Source: Conus ventricosus
Lineage: Eukaryota > Mollusca > Gastropoda > Neogastropoda > Conidae
Assembly: GCA_018398815.1 (NCBI GenBank)
Contig: CM031600.1
Coordinates: forward strand, 48,698,670-48,762,669
Reading direction: 5' to 3'
Length of the DNA stretch: 64,000 bases
Shown here piece after piece: positions 36,544-48,439 of the stretch. A model generated the notes under the pieces. It saw only the letters and a list, made by a program, of their open reading frames with translations. It had not been told where the DNA came from and searched no databases. The stretch's first letter is position 1. Each line of letters begins with the position of its first letter. The translations under genes were made by a program, and so were the position numbers.

Positions 36544-37422
36544 TGTCACACCCGGTTTACCTTGTTTTTACCTTTGTTTTAATAAGAAAAAAACACGAAC
36601 ATCACGATTTTAAATAACGTGTGATCATAAATAGGTCATTCCGCGCTTTCGCCACACCGACAACAACATAAGCTCATTTCCCTCCAAACAGTCGCCAAAT
36701 CACGCCAACATTTATAAAAACTCAAAAAAATACAATTTTCCAAACTTTACTTGTATGAAAACCACTTAAAAATCACATTCAAATTTAACATACTTTTTGC
36801 ACACAGGTATTAAAAAAAATTAATTTAAATTACCCAACCCTAAACATACTTTATTTCTAAACTAGCTGCCCTCCCTAACGAACTATTTCCCCTACTGTAA
36901 CAAAATTCACCAACCTTGACCAAACCCAAATTAAATAATTTCCCCAATTTCCCCAATAACAAATTAATTCAACCCTACACTTCCCAATCACCGAAAATTT
37001 CTTACGAAACTTTCTTAGACTCATGCCCCCATCGCCAATTTTCCACATTCAATTCTTGTACAAATCCCACACGAAACTACAAAGTCCAGCCTCGCGCAAG
37101 CCCCCAGACTTTACGTTCCTCGCCAGGGGTTGCACAGCCCGCCCACTATCAAACATGATCCCCTGCACAAGCCGGAATAATATATTAGAACCAAAACAAA
37201 CTTTGTTCCTATTTCGAAACATCTTAAATCCTAATCAAAAGAACAAAAGAAGCCAAAATCCGAATTTTCCCACCAAGCAGCCCCACCTCCATGCATTCAG
37301 AAAAGGCCGAACATGGGTCGGACCGGCCTTATATTCCACGAAATTCCTCGGCTTCCCAAGGCCATACTCCAATGCTGAGATTATAAAAAATCCCAAAAAC
37401 TTTTAAACAAACACTTTCGACA
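36544..37422 (-). repeat. 3' LTR
   Basis: 879 bp. Matches 43369-44287 throughout, for example CGCGCTTT...GCC, CCATCGC...CAATTTT, CAAAGTCCAGCCTCGCGCAA and CCCAAAAACTTTTAA. Differences are mostly one-base indels. Confidence 0.85.
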
Positions 37423-37438
37423 TCACCCCTTCCCCGGG
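37423..37438 (-). promoter_or_regulatory. polypurine tract (plus-strand primer)
   Basis: The minus strand reads CCCGGGGAAGGGGTGA directly against the LTR start, the expected purine run for plus-strand DNA priming. Its position fixes the element's orientation. Confidence 0.75.
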
Positions 37439-37465
37439 AAAAAAAAAAAAAAATAAACTTTATAA

Positions 37466-37498
<33 letters not shown>

Positions 37499-38269
37499 GC
37501 CACGCCCCGAGGAAAAAAGTTCCCTAAATGGCTCGAAATTTGGTGTTTTATCCTTTTGGGAAAAAACCACTGATAAGAGCTTCAAAATAACCTTCACCAA
37601 GTTAATAATTGAGTCCACACTCAATAATTGACTGCCCCCCACTGTCAAATGCTCAATCCCTTTTAGAGAAATTTTCCTATTTCTATCTTAATGAAAATTC
37701 TCGCAAAATTTAACTTAGTCCTAGACCCCGTCACAGGACATGGATACAAAAAAGTAACCGAATACCACATATTCAAGAACTCTCTATGACCCCCGCATGG
37801 GTTACCCCCCGATTTTTGCAAACATTAAAAATGACCGAAGGCCCCTGCCCATCTAGAAAAATAGTTTAAAATTAATAATCACTATAAATTCTAATTCAAT
37901 GTCAAATATCCCATCCATTGAGTAAAAACTTTAAATTGAAATTTTTTTTTTTTTTTTTTTTGTCCATCCAAATGTTTCATATTGTTTTCCACGTCTTTTG
38001 AAAACCCCTCCGGTCCAACGTTATTGAAAAGTTTTTCTTTCCTTTGGGTTTATTTGTCTTTTACGCCCCTTGAACATTTTTAAAAAATTTATTTCACCGT
38101 GTATGACACACAACCCCCTGGCCGGGCCTTTGAAATGTCAACGTCACACTGTGAAGAAACTTGCATTTGGGATGACAGCTGGGATGCAGCAAAGGATGAT
38201 AGCTTTTCCCATCACCTGTTCCTGCAACAATCCAACTCACAGCGAAAAAATCTCTCCAAACAATTAATG
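37439..38269 (-). other. 3' untranslated part of the LTR element
   Basis: Poly-A/poly-T runs and AT-rich sequence between RNase H and the polypurine tract. No integrase sequence is found here, where a standard gypsy element would have it. Confidence 0.5.
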
Positions 38270-38935
38270 CTATAAAAATACAACATCCATCTCATGCCCC
38301 TCACCCCACCAGACGAGACAACACTCCGCATAATTACTGCACGGGGGATTGGCAAAATTGAAAATGAATAATCTTGCAGTGCAAGCCCCCAGCGAAAAAA
38401 CCGCGCATTTTTTGGTTTAGCGTTTTCCAAAGACTAAAGGGGGTTTGTGACCGTCTCCACAATGAAGTGAGACCAAACAGATAGCGCTGGAATTTCTCCA
38501 GGGCCCAGTTAACGAAAGGGCACTCCCGTCAATGTTGATAACCTCTTCCTCTGTCCAGGAGCCCCTGCTCGTATAGGATGGGTGCACTTGCCCCCCCCGG
38601 GACTGCAGAAAAACCCCCCCCAGCCCCCCGTGAACATCATGCCCCAAATGAGGTCTGCGCAAATCCGGCAATGCCACGACAGGATTTGGAAAATCCGCTT
38701 TACTGTGTAAAAACGCAGTTTGACAAGCGGGGACCTTTTCACCTTGCTTGGAACATTCCTTGTCAAATCCCCCAAAAGGTGCCACGTCCCTAAAGTGCGG
38801 TATGCCCGACGATAAAATCCGCCCCCCAAAAATAAACGTTTTTTTGTCGCTTTGTTGTTGTACACTGACTGACAAAATTTTGTGAAACCTTGCTTGGTTC
38901 GGGGACATCTCATTCCCCCCGATGACATGTCCCAA
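38270..38935 (-). pseudogene. RT C-terminus and RNase H of the LTR element
   Basis: The open minus frame 38417-38935 begins at the conserved GHVIGG turn after the RT palm, continues through NPVVALPD and LQSRGG-x-VHP-x-YTSR of the RT/RNase H junction and ends at the HKP-L block. A second frame (38212-38430) carries NARFFRWGLALQDYSFSI, the usual end of gypsy RNase H. One frameshift at about 38420 separates them. This is the clearest Ty3/gypsy signature in the window. Confidence 0.85.
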
Positions 38936-38939
38936 GAAG

Positions 38940-39480
38940 GTAATCTTTGAAGCCTACTTCAATTTACTAGGCCGAGCTGAAAGTCCTGCAAAGACAACCC
39001 TCAACAAAGCGTCAAGTGATGATAAGGGGTGCCCAGCTGCGTAGCCCCAAAGTGGGGAAGAAATTCAACGCATCAAACTTTCTTCAAAGCAATTTCCTCT
39101 CAGGGTAAAATGTGTTGGGGCTGTGGTAACCCAAAAGCATGCGTTTAAATTAAACAACCCTGTGGAGTACAAAAGCGGTTTTCCCCCTATACCCTAGCCC
39201 TTAATCGGGCCAAACCTTTGGTCAATAAATTTTTGGTGAACCATTTTTTGTTTTTGGAGAAATGAAAGCCCCTCCACATTGGAAGGTTCGAATCAAAACT
39301 GTGTCCCCGTTGATTTCTGCATGTCAAGCAAAGGCACGTACCATCCCCTTCCGGGGACAAACGACTGGGAGAAAATGGGGAAAAAAGAGGGTTCTATGAT
39401 ACCATTTGAAACATTTTACAATTTCTTTTTTGACCAAGTCGTCTAAACCCAAAAGGAAAAGGGAAACTGCCGAACATTCA
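38940..39480 (-). pseudogene. reverse transcriptase N-terminal half of the LTR element
   Basis: LDDLVKKEIVK (near 39440) matches the segment before the first RT motif. KTAFV near 39175 and a phenylalanine-rich remnant follow. The catalytic Y-x-DD box should fall near 39030-39050 but is not readable in any frame, through mutation or base-calling errors. Confidence 0.55.
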
Positions 39481-40039
39481 CAGGTTTGGATACTGGAGCG
39501 AAATGCATGTTCGAAAAAATATTGAGCCTGGCACATCAGTAAGCATCTCAGGGCTTTTCCATGACCCCTTTTAATTTGAGCCCCTTTTCCTGTGGGAAGG
39601 CAACACATATTTGACCTCTTTTTCACACCTTCTTTGCACTGTGGGAACTTTTGGATAGACACTTTGGGAAATATCTCGGCACCTTCATTTTCAACACAAA
39701 AGGTAACATGACATGACCCCCAAGTACCCCCTCATTCTTTTTTGTACCTCTCAAATGTTGATGTGAAACAATTTATTCCCCATTCATGTCGATAAGGAAA
39801 CATTCACACAGTCTCTGAAAACAAAGGGCCCTTCCAATTTTTAAAAACATTTTTTTTGTGTCATGGCAGCAACACTAAAAAACCCGATCACCCAATTACA
39901 ATTTTTTTTGTCACTTCCCCCCCTAAGTTTATACGCTGTGTCTACGACCCCTTCCTGCCCGACTTTTTTTGCTAAGTCAATCAGTCAGCAAAGTGGTCTT
40001 CAGTGTTGACATAATCATTTTTTCACTTTTGGTTTTGGT

Positions 40040-40640
40040 TTATCCCTGCCATGATTCAACAAGAGTTGGGTAGGACCCCCGGGTACTCTCCATACAATAA
40101 ATGGAAAAGGGAAAAAAAATGGGCCTTCTTTCGGGAAACTCCCGTACCCCAAAAAACACCGGTAGGGAACGTCCCAATCTTTTGGGTTTTTCCCTCATCA
40201 ATTTCCTTACATGGTTTTGGGGGGCCATTAAATCGTTCCCCAATCCCTTTGTCGGGGATGGGAAAGGGGTAAAGAAGTTCGAGACCCCCAAAAAAAATTC
40301 AACAATTTTCTCATCATATTGAGGTGAAATTTTTTCCCCCGGTCCACAAAATTTCATGGGGGAACACCATGCGACCCGAATCCCCAAACAAAGGTTCGCA
40401 CGCTTCAGCAAATGGTCTTTAGGGGAAAATGCCCCCCGGAAATCTCGTTGCATTTACACTGTGGAATTATCGGCAACCTGAAGTAACAAGGCAGGGGCCC
40501 ACAATATCACCCCCGACTCTCGAGAATGGTTCTCTATCCAGGGAAATGATTGCAAAGGACTGGCGGTACCTTGCCCTTTGTAGTCTTCTGGCAAATATCA
40601 CAGGCCCCCGCATTTCCTTAACTCCCGTGATATCCGGCCA
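40040..40640 (-). pseudogene. integrase of the LTR element
   Basis: Minus strand, in order: CDICQKTTKGK (about 40573-40604), the second half of the HHCC zinc finger; DIVGP (about 40499-40513) with the first catalytic Asp; a DRG-like block near 40350 for the second Asp; an ERFNG-like block near 40225-40240 for the Glu; then LRKLMREKPK (about 40165-40195) and a tail like that of gypsy integrases. Frames shift repeatedly at A, G and C runs. It lies 5' of the RT of the same element. Confidence 0.75.
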
Positions 40641-43350
40641 GAAAAAAAACGGGACAATTTTTTGTAGGGACTGTTGCTGGGCCCTATGCCCACCAACAGC
40701 CCGTCAGAGCGCCAAAGGACAGACGGGCGCAAAATCTTTGGGGACCACAATTGCCGCACAATCCTTTCTGTCCCGGGAACCCACACTGGCGGTACAAAAC
40801 CATTCCGCCCCAAAACACTCAGCCCCTTTTTTTCCTGGGGTTGTCCGCTTTTTGTAAAATGATTTCCCAAAAAAGGGCACCTTTTTGTAAAAACGGTCAC
40901 TTTTTTTGGTTGAAAGTCCCATTGTGGAAATTTGGGAGTCAAAAAGGTCGGAAAAGGTTGTTCTTTTTTTTTGTTTTGTCCTTTGTTTGTGACAGCATTT
41001 TCAACTTCAACCAACAAATGTACAACCAGGTATTTGACCTAGAATCACATCACACACGGTTTTCAACAACACAAGCTTTTTAACTGCCGGAAAAACTAGG
41101 GGCAATCAAAAGTTGACTACTGCCCCAGAAAATCAACTTTTACCCCTAAAAATGGTACGAGATTGTTTCACCACATACGTTCTTTTGAAAAAAAGATTTT
41201 TGACTCCTATGTAGTGCAACCTAAACCAACCTACAAGCTCCGTCCCTTTCCCTTACCCTGACAGTTTAATTTTCCCGGCAAGCCCGTTTACGACAACCCA
41301 TGGAGCCTACTGTGATTTAGCTTGGTTTTCGGGCACAGTCTTTAAAGGGGCTTACTGTCACCACCCATAGCTGTTCGGCCCCTTTTTGGACTGGCTGGTT
41401 GGGACATTTGTTGTGTGTTGACAAATGCTTTGGATTTTGTCATGTGTTCTTTTTTGTCCCAACACAAAAAATAGTGTTTTTCCCGACCCCTGGGATTTGA
41501 AACATAAATTTCCTTGGGGACCCGCCGAGCCCGGGAACCCCCATATCCTCCCTAAAATTGGGAAACACCCTTTGGGTTTGGGGATTCCCTGAACAGAAGC
41601 GTGTGCAAAAAAGGGGAACTTTTTTCCCCACGTCCCAAGGGTTTTCCCCTTATGTATTCCGTACCTTTTACCTTCTCAAACCAATCTTTCACGTCCCGAA
41701 AACCAGTTTTTTCCTTCAAAAAGGGGTACCCCTTTGCGGAACTGACGACAGGAAATTTTCATGACAACAAATCAAAAAAACCTTCAAATGATTTTTGAAC
41801 TCCCGAAAGTCTATCCTCGCAGAAAAAACGGGCAACTTAAAAAAAAAAAACTGGAAAGGTCCACTTTTCTGGCTTAACATGCGGAATTTTCTCCAAATCC
41901 TTCCTTTGTACACTGAAAGCGCTCCAAAAAATGCTCACTCAACTTTTGAACGTTTATTTGGGAGAGGATAACACTCAAATAAAAACTTAAAACCTTTCCT
42001 TCAAACATCCAAAAGAATTTATGCCCTTCCGTTTTTCCCCTCCACGATTTTGCACTGTTTAAATCTGAACAGGTAACTTTTCAATACATCTTTTTGCCAA
42101 AGTAAGGGAATTTGGGACGGGTACGGCTTGAGCAGAAGCTCAGTTGTTTTTTACTTCACTATTTCCTTTTTTGATTTTTTTTTGAGTTTCCTGCAACCCA
42201 ATTTTTCTTTCTTTCAAATTTTATTCTCGTGGGGCTCAAAAATTCTGCTTCATTTTCTCACTTGCTCAAAGTTTCGCCTCATTCTTCTGTGTCGCCTCAA
42301 AAATTCTGCCTCGTTATTTGTGTTTCCTCAAAATTCGCCTCATTTTTCTCACCCTTGCTCTTGCCTCTGTTCATTCTTACACTCTTGCTTTAGCTCTTTC
42401 TCTGCCCCTACCAGCCTTCCAAATGCTTGTTTTCGCTACTTGCGTCAAAATGAAGCAAATTAGCTTCTCTTTCTAACTCGCCACAGCTGGGCAGGGTCAA
42501 GGGAACCCCTGCCATTTTATACAATATTGGGACTCTTGGAAAAAAAATAACTAATACAGAACCAAAAATTGACAAATGTATGAAAAGAAAAATTATGTAC
42601 ACAAAATTTTAAATCAATTTTAAAAAAAACAATTTTGCCAACAACAAAAATAAGAAAAAATTAAGAGGGATTTGCTACATTTCCCCAAATGAAATCAAAA
42701 GGTTTTATGCTTAATCAATGTTTGCAGAAAAAGACAAAATTTTTTTTACTGATTCCCAAATTTTAAAAAAAACAAAAATATTATTGCTTACTCCACTTCA
42801 GCAAATACAAAATAATATGCTTACTCCCAAATTCACAGAATTACAATCCCTTATTTCTGACTCCAACCACAGCAATTCAATAGAAGACACTGCTGAATTC
42901 ATTTAAACGCAAAGAATACATTTTCCCATTCACAATTTAACAATTTTTTACAAGTGTAAAATTTAAATCAATCCCGAAATTTTTCAAAATATCTTTAAAT
43001 TTAACTAAATTTCCGGTGACAGCCCGACTTTTGATAACAGCCAAGAAATGACCACCCCCAAGAGACAGAGTTTTTTCGCCCCCGGTCCGCCACATCAGAC
43101 CCAAAGGTCTGTTTAAACCCCCTTTCCCACCCCCTCACAGTTGGTCGAAGTCGTCAACGGCACAAAAAATAGGAAAAAAAATGTATTAGAAAAAATATAT
43201 AAATAAATTTCATACAACAAGCTTAAAATAACACTTCTGAAAATATAAAATTACTATTTTTTCCGGAAACAAACTAAAAAATGTTACTACATATCCAAAA
43301 AATTTAACTGTTCACTGACCCCTACACGATGACAACAAACAATTATTGAA
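40641..43350 (-). other. 5' part of the LTR element (expected gag/protease), not resolved
   Basis: About 2.7 kb between the 5' LTR and integrase, where gag and protease should lie. I could not find zinc knuckles or a D-(T/S)-G protease box. Frames are short and broken, and the sequence is rich in C, G and A homopolymers. Confidence 0.4.
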
Positions 43351-43364
43351 AAAATGGCTCGCCA
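43351..43364 (-). promoter_or_regulatory. primer-binding site candidate
   Basis: Four bases inside the 5' LTR the minus strand reads TGGCGAGCCATTTT, starting with TGG, the complement of a tRNA CCA end. The donor tRNA is not identified. Confidence 0.55.
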
Positions 43365-43368
43365 TAAA

Positions 43369-44287
43369 AGTCACACCCGGTTTACCCTTTTTTTACTCTG
43401 TTTTTAAAAGAGAATAAAAAAACCCAAAAGCTCACGACTTTTAATAATAACTGGTATATCAAAAGGCCATTTCGCGCTTTGCCAACCTACAACAACAATA
43501 GCTCATTCCTCCCAAAAACCTGCTACACGCCAAAAAATTTTTTTAACAGACTCAAAAAAAAAAGTTCCCAATTTACTTGTATAAAACCACTTTAAATCAC
43601 ATCCAAATTTAACATCATTTTTTTTCACACAGATTCACAAATTAACTTTAAAATTTGCCAACCCTAAACATACTTTATTTTTAAACTGCTGACCTCCATA
43701 ACCCAAAATATTCCCCGACTGTAACTAGAACTCACCTAACCTCTGACCTAACCAAATTAAATAACTTCCCAAGTTCCCAACTAACAAATTAAATTCAAAA
43801 CGCCTACACTCTCCCAATCACTCAAAACATTCTTACGACAACATTCTTAGACTCATGCTCCCCATCGCTCAATTTTTCCCCGACATTCAATTCTTGTACA
43901 AATACCACACGCAACTACAAAGTCCAGCCTCGCGCAAGCTCTCCGTGACATTACAGTTCACTCAGCCAGCGGGTGCAACAGCGGCCGCCCAGCTATCAAA
44001 CATGATGCCTGCACAAGCCGGAATAAATATATTAGAACCTAAACAAACTCTTGTTCCTATTTCGAAACATCTTAAATCTCTAAGTCGAAATGAACTACAA
44101 CTGAAGCCTAAAATCCGAACTTTACTCACCAAGCAGCCCACACCTCCATGCATTCAGAAAAGGACCGAACACGGGTCGGACACGGCCTTATATTCCACGC
44201 ATTCCCTCGGCTTCACCAAGGCCATACTCCACAGATGCGGAGATTATAAAAAATCCCAAAAACTTTTAACACTATCACTTTCTGACA
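43369..44287 (-). repeat. 5' LTR
   Basis: 919 bp, direct partner of 36544-37422. It is longer because the other copy has lost bases. A 171-codon plus-strand frame (43855-44370) crosses the LTR end into the flank and is not a gene. Confidence 0.85.
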
Positions 44288-44775
44288 ACACCTTTGCTTG
44301 GTTTTTTGAAAACTCAACAAACATACTACGGTATTGCACACCAGCCTTTCTGGGATTGCATTCTTCTTAAAACTGAAGAGGCAGAGGAGTCAAATTACCA
44401 CTTTCTGCGGTCACTGAGGAGAAACAACCAGGTTTCGAAATATCGGTATATGACCAGAGTTATAATGTTAGTGAGTTTCCCCCCTTATTGAGATGTCTCC
44501 CCGTTGGAGAATATAAGCTTGCTGAGGCTCATTTTGAGAAGCATTTATTTTATTTTTCCCCATTCACCCACTCAAGCACATACTGTTAGTTAGGCAGAAT
44601 CATCTACCACTGCAGATATGAATGCGTATCTCCCCCTATTTCTTCAATCTAAGACATAAGAGCAAACTTTGTTTATAATTCAATATTTCTGCAGTCATTG
44701 CAACACCAAGCTGCTCTGCAAGTTGCTGGAACGGTGCTCGGTACTTATCCTTGGAATTTATTAGTTTGTTGTATA
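44288..44775 (-). repeat. 640-bp repeat, inverted unit resumed after the LTR element
   Basis: Continues the unit broken at 36543 and ends at TTATTAGTTTGTTGTA before (TA)n. Confidence 0.85.
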
Positions 44776-44810
44776 TATATATATATATATATATATAGAT
44801 ATATATATAT

Positions 44811-44940
44811 ATTGTTAAAAATATTTTTTAATGAAGTGTTAACACTTCATTTAAAAAATGTTTTTTAACAGACGTTGCTTCCCAAGGGTTTGAGCACCTT
44901 CAGATTTTTTAAGGACACTTTTATGTTGTTCATATATATA
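44811..44940 (+). repeat. (TA)n-bounded hairpin module, copy 2
   Basis: A near-perfect palindrome of about 58 bp from TGTTAAAAA to TTTTTTAACA, centred on GTTAAC in AATGAAGTGTTAACACTTCA, then GTTGCTTCCCAAGGGTTTGA, a TTCAGATTTTTTAAGG tail and (TA)n. Same subtype as copy 6. Confidence 0.8.
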
Positions 44941-44951
44941 TATACATATAT

Positions 44952-45060
44952 TGTTTAAAGTTAAAAAAAAAACGAAGTCTAAAATTAACTTTAAACAAAT
45001 GTTGCTCCCCAAGGTTGAGCATTTAAAAACCGTTTTAGGCTTAACAGCTACACTTTTATA
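44952..45060 (+). repeat. (TA)n-bounded hairpin module, copy 3
   Basis: Arms TGTTTAAAGTTAA and TTAACTTTAAACA (13 of 13 pairs) around a 20-nt loop, then GTTGCTCCCCAAGGTTGAGC, CGTTTTAGGC and (TA)n. Arm sequence is unlike copy 2, but the plan is the same. Confidence 0.8.
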
Positions 45061-45092
45061 TATATATATATATATAATAATATATATATATT

Positions 45093-45128
<36 letters not shown>

Positions 45129-45129
<1 letters not shown>

Positions 45130-45251
45130 TGAATTATAAACAAAGCTTGCTCTTATGTCTTAGATTAAGAATAGGGGAGATAAGCATTCATATCTGCAGT
45201 GGTAATGATTGCCTAACAAAGGCAGGGTAAATGTCTAAATGGGAACCCAAA
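45129..45251 (+). repeat. 640-bp repeat fragment at the gap edge
   Basis: Starts TTGAATTATAAACAAAGCTT, passes CTGCAGTGGTA and stops at the gap. Confidence 0.8.
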
Positions 45252-46251
45252 NNNNNNNNNNNNNNNNNNNNNNNNNNNNNNNNNNNNNNNNNNNNNNNNN
45301 NNNNNNNNNNNNNNNNNNNNNNNNNNNNNNNNNNNNNNNNNNNNNNNNNNNNNNNNNNNNNNNNNNNNNNNNNNNNNNNNNNNNNNNNNNNNNNNNNNNN
45401 NNNNNNNNNNNNNNNNNNNNNNNNNNNNNNNNNNNNNNNNNNNNNNNNNNNNNNNNNNNNNNNNNNNNNNNNNNNNNNNNNNNNNNNNNNNNNNNNNNNN
45501 NNNNNNNNNNNNNNNNNNNNNNNNNNNNNNNNNNNNNNNNNNNNNNNNNNNNNNNNNNNNNNNNNNNNNNNNNNNNNNNNNNNNNNNNNNNNNNNNNNNN
45601 NNNNNNNNNNNNNNNNNNNNNNNNNNNNNNNNNNNNNNNNNNNNNNNNNNNNNNNNNNNNNNNNNNNNNNNNNNNNNNNNNNNNNNNNNNNNNNNNNNNN
45701 NNNNNNNNNNNNNNNNNNNNNNNNNNNNNNNNNNNNNNNNNNNNNNNNNNNNNNNNNNNNNNNNNNNNNNNNNNNNNNNNNNNNNNNNNNNNNNNNNNNN
45801 NNNNNNNNNNNNNNNNNNNNNNNNNNNNNNNNNNNNNNNNNNNNNNNNNNNNNNNNNNNNNNNNNNNNNNNNNNNNNNNNNNNNNNNNNNNNNNNNNNNN
45901 NNNNNNNNNNNNNNNNNNNNNNNNNNNNNNNNNNNNNNNNNNNNNNNNNNNNNNNNNNNNNNNNNNNNNNNNNNNNNNNNNNNNNNNNNNNNNNNNNNNN
46001 NNNNNNNNNNNNNNNNNNNNNNNNNNNNNNNNNNNNNNNNNNNNNNNNNNNNNNNNNNNNNNNNNNNNNNNNNNNNNNNNNNNNNNNNNNNNNNNNNNNN
46101 NNNNNNNNNNNNNNNNNNNNNNNNNNNNNNNNNNNNNNNNNNNNNNNNNNNNNNNNNNNNNNNNNNNNNNNNNNNNNNNNNNNNNNNNNNNNNNNNNNNN
46201 NNNNNNNNNNNNNNNNNNNNNNNNNNNNNNNNNNNNNNNNNNNNNNNNNNN
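45252..46251. other. assembly gap, exactly 1000 N
   Basis: A run of 1000 N, a conventional size, so the true distance is unknown. Sequence on the two sides may not be adjacent. Confidence 0.99.
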
Positions 46252-46808
46252 GAGCGCAAGCAAACGGACAGCACACTAAAAGCGCGCACACCGAGTCCAC
46301 AATCCCCAAGTAAAGACAGGTACAGAAATATCAGGAGAGATAAACCAAAGATAATGAACCAAAGCCCACAAAGAAGAAAGAACTAGGCCTTCGTATCTCC
46401 AGAAACTTGCAGAAGAAGATACCCCGTTACGCTGCTGACGGGGAACAAAATCAAACACAAACGTTTAAACAGTCATACAACACAACACAACACAACACAA
46501 CACAACCACAACACAGCTCAATCTCTCAAAAGCAAAGTTTGTAAACGTGGCCTATCTTAATAACTCGGGCAAAGTATAGGGGCACAAAAACAAATCCTAC
46601 CACTAAGACAATTTTGAATTTGATGCCAAAAGACAATTTAAGCTATGGGGTCACCAGATGTTACGGATGGTGTGGTGCTGTGTGTATTACTGTCTAACTC
46701 TCACTTTGAAAAGTTTGGATGCGTGTAACGATTATTTCCTACACACACACACACACGCACACACACGCACACACACACACACACACAACACACACGCAAC
46801 ACACACGC

Positions 46809-46856
<48 letters not shown>

Positions 46857-47229
46857 ACACACACGCAACACACGAACATGGACAGCCAGGCACACACAAG
46901 TTAAGTTTCTTTTCTTTTATATGCTGCCTGAACCATCAAAACATTATAAACATGTATTACCGTAAATCATTAATAATAAACTGGCACAAAATCAATACAC
47001 AACCACACCAGCAAGGAATGCAAGAAACACAGGGAGCTTCAACCATCGCTCTCAAAACTGACATATTTAAATATTTCTTTTCTGGCACAGTTCTCACTGG
47101 CACCGTCAGTAGTATCCCAACAGACACAGTCTACATACTTGGCCGCACAGAGCTCAAGTCACAGTCTATAGCACCAACCAGGGTACTCATACAAACAGAG
47201 GCTCTCACGAATACAGTCCAAAGTGGTGT
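46252..47229. other. no gene recognised
   Basis: (ACAAC)n at 46478-46505 and interrupted (CA)n at 46741-46863. The 229-codon frame across this area owes its length to the CA tract. Confidence 0.5.
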
Positions 47230-47267
47230 CCCACAGGACGCACCCACAAAGCGGATAATCGCGTCGG

Positions 47268-47455
47268 ACTACCGACCTGGTGGTCAGCCTGCCCACGTCA
47301 CCATGACGGAGAATCTTGAGGCCCTTTTAAACACATATCACTACTGACCTGGCGGTCAGCCTGCCACGTCATCGTGACGGAGAATCCTGAGGCGCTTTTA
47401 AACACACATCATTAACTAACCTGGCGGTCAGCCACTCCACGTCGTCGTGGCGGAG
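47268..47455 (+). repeat. about 70-bp tandem repeat, 2.6 units
   Basis: The unit contains GACCTGGCGGTCAGCCTGCC, CACGTCATCGTGACGGAGAA and CTTTTAAACACACATCA. GACC...GGTC and CACGTC...GTGACG give each unit small internal inverted repeats. Confidence 0.85.
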
Positions 47456-47819
47456 ACAGCGGCCGCGGGACACGGGCTGCATCCCCACAACTGATCGTAA
47501 TCAGTTCCAGGCCGGACTCGGGGGTCTCAACCGACACCTGGGGAATGATTACCACCATAACTAAGCTGCGAGTCTGACTTCGCATCGTGAGGATGTTTCC
47601 AGCTGGCAAATCCGCAGAGACTGAAATGAAATCCTCGCTCACCTGACTGACAACAAAACACGGGTGAGTAGCTGTCAGATAAACAGGCCTAAAGGTGAAC
47701 AAGCGAACTTTGGCCACCTCAGAACTGTCCTCACAATTTCGTCGACGACAAAAATTGTCTGTCACACACACAGTCACAAGCTCCCAGGGGCAATGAATAT
47801 GTTGTGGGCGGTTAGCCAT
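47412..47819 (-). CDS. unidentified 135-codon ORF
   Basis: Minus-strand frame starting MANRPQHIHCPWELV, with no low-complexity sequence until a terminal PRPLSPPRRRG encoded by the tandem repeat. It has four cysteines in the first third (CVTDNFCRRRNC) and hydrophobic alternation such as LVMVVIIPQVSV, which could be beta strands. I do not recognise it, no splice signal supports it, and its end lies in a repeat. Confidence 0.2.
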   Translation of the reverse strand: MANRPQHIHCPWELVTVCVTDNFCRRRNCEDSSEVAKVRLFTFRPVYLTATHPCFVVSQVSEDFISVSADLPAGNILTMRSQTRSLVMVVIIPQVSVETPESGLELITISCGDAARVPRPLSPPRRRGVADRQVS

Positions 47820-48107
47820 ATAGCCTTCCGTAGTTAGAGATGTAATAATGAAAAGGTGTATGAATTTGATGTCTTGGGTGAACTTAAGATATGAGCTTGA
47901 TTTGATGTAGTTATAAAGAACAACCTGAGATATAAGGAATTAGGTTAAAAGCTAAACTGGGCTGTTTGTTGGCAGTTACGAGACATTGGCTTCAAAGTGA
48001 TGGACGCCTTGGATCCTGCAGAGGAAATGCTTCGCGTGGCGCAGGAGAAAACGGATGTACCGGAAATACCTACACCTGCTATTTGACAGGCGAGCTACCG
48101 ACATCCA

Positions 48108-48168
48108 GCGGGTATCTCTCTCTCTCTCTCTCTCCCCTTCTCCTCTCTCTCTCCTCTCTCTCCCCTCT

Positions 48169-48199
<31 letters not shown>

Positions 48200-48330
48200 A
48201 CACACACACGCACACAACACACACACGCACACACACACCCCACACACACACACACCCCACACACACTATATATATATATATATATAATATTTATAATTAA
48301 TATATATATATTATATATATATATATATGG
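48108..48330. repeat. (TC)n-(CA)n-(TA)n microsatellite chain
   Basis: CT (48116-48170), CA with interruptions (48170-48266), then TA palindromic runs (48267-48328). Confidence 0.95.
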
Positions 48331-48439
48331 TGTGTCTCTATTTGACACCAAGAGCACAGACACAATCACCCGTGTCTCCCTGATGAGCCCGTCCAGCGGC
48401 AAAGACTGGGACAGGCAATCAAAAATGTGCCTTTGGAGG

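Larger units (their letters stand above)
36544..44287 (-). mobile_element. Ty3/gypsy-type LTR retrotransposon with IN upstream of RT (Gmr1-like order)
   Basis: 7.7 kb, read right to left. Two direct LTRs (36544-37422; 43369-44287) begin TGTCACACC and end TGACA, except for one altered base at 43369. A 5-bp target duplication ACACC flanks the element (36539-36543 and 44288-44292), inside a 640-bp repeat. A primer-binding site adjoins the 5' LTR and a polypurine tract the 3' LTR. On the minus strand the order is integrase (about 40640-40040), RT (about 39480-38940), RNase H (about 38870-38270). Normal Ty3/gypsy order is RT-RH-IN; IN before RT is known for the Gmr1 group. All frames are broken many times, partly perhaps by poor base calling. 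Confidence 0.82.

Noticed and set aside
43855..44370. 171-codon plus-strand ORF in the LTR
   Set aside because: Crosses the LTR boundary and target duplication into the flanking repeat, on the strand opposite to the element.
45188..46313. Four to five ORFs of more than 340 codons
   Set aside because: Translations of the 1000-N gap.
48379..48415. CTGATGAGCCC...GCGGCAAAG, resembling a second hammerhead
   Set aside because: The GAAA core is missing (reads CAAAG) and the flanks do not pair as stem I.
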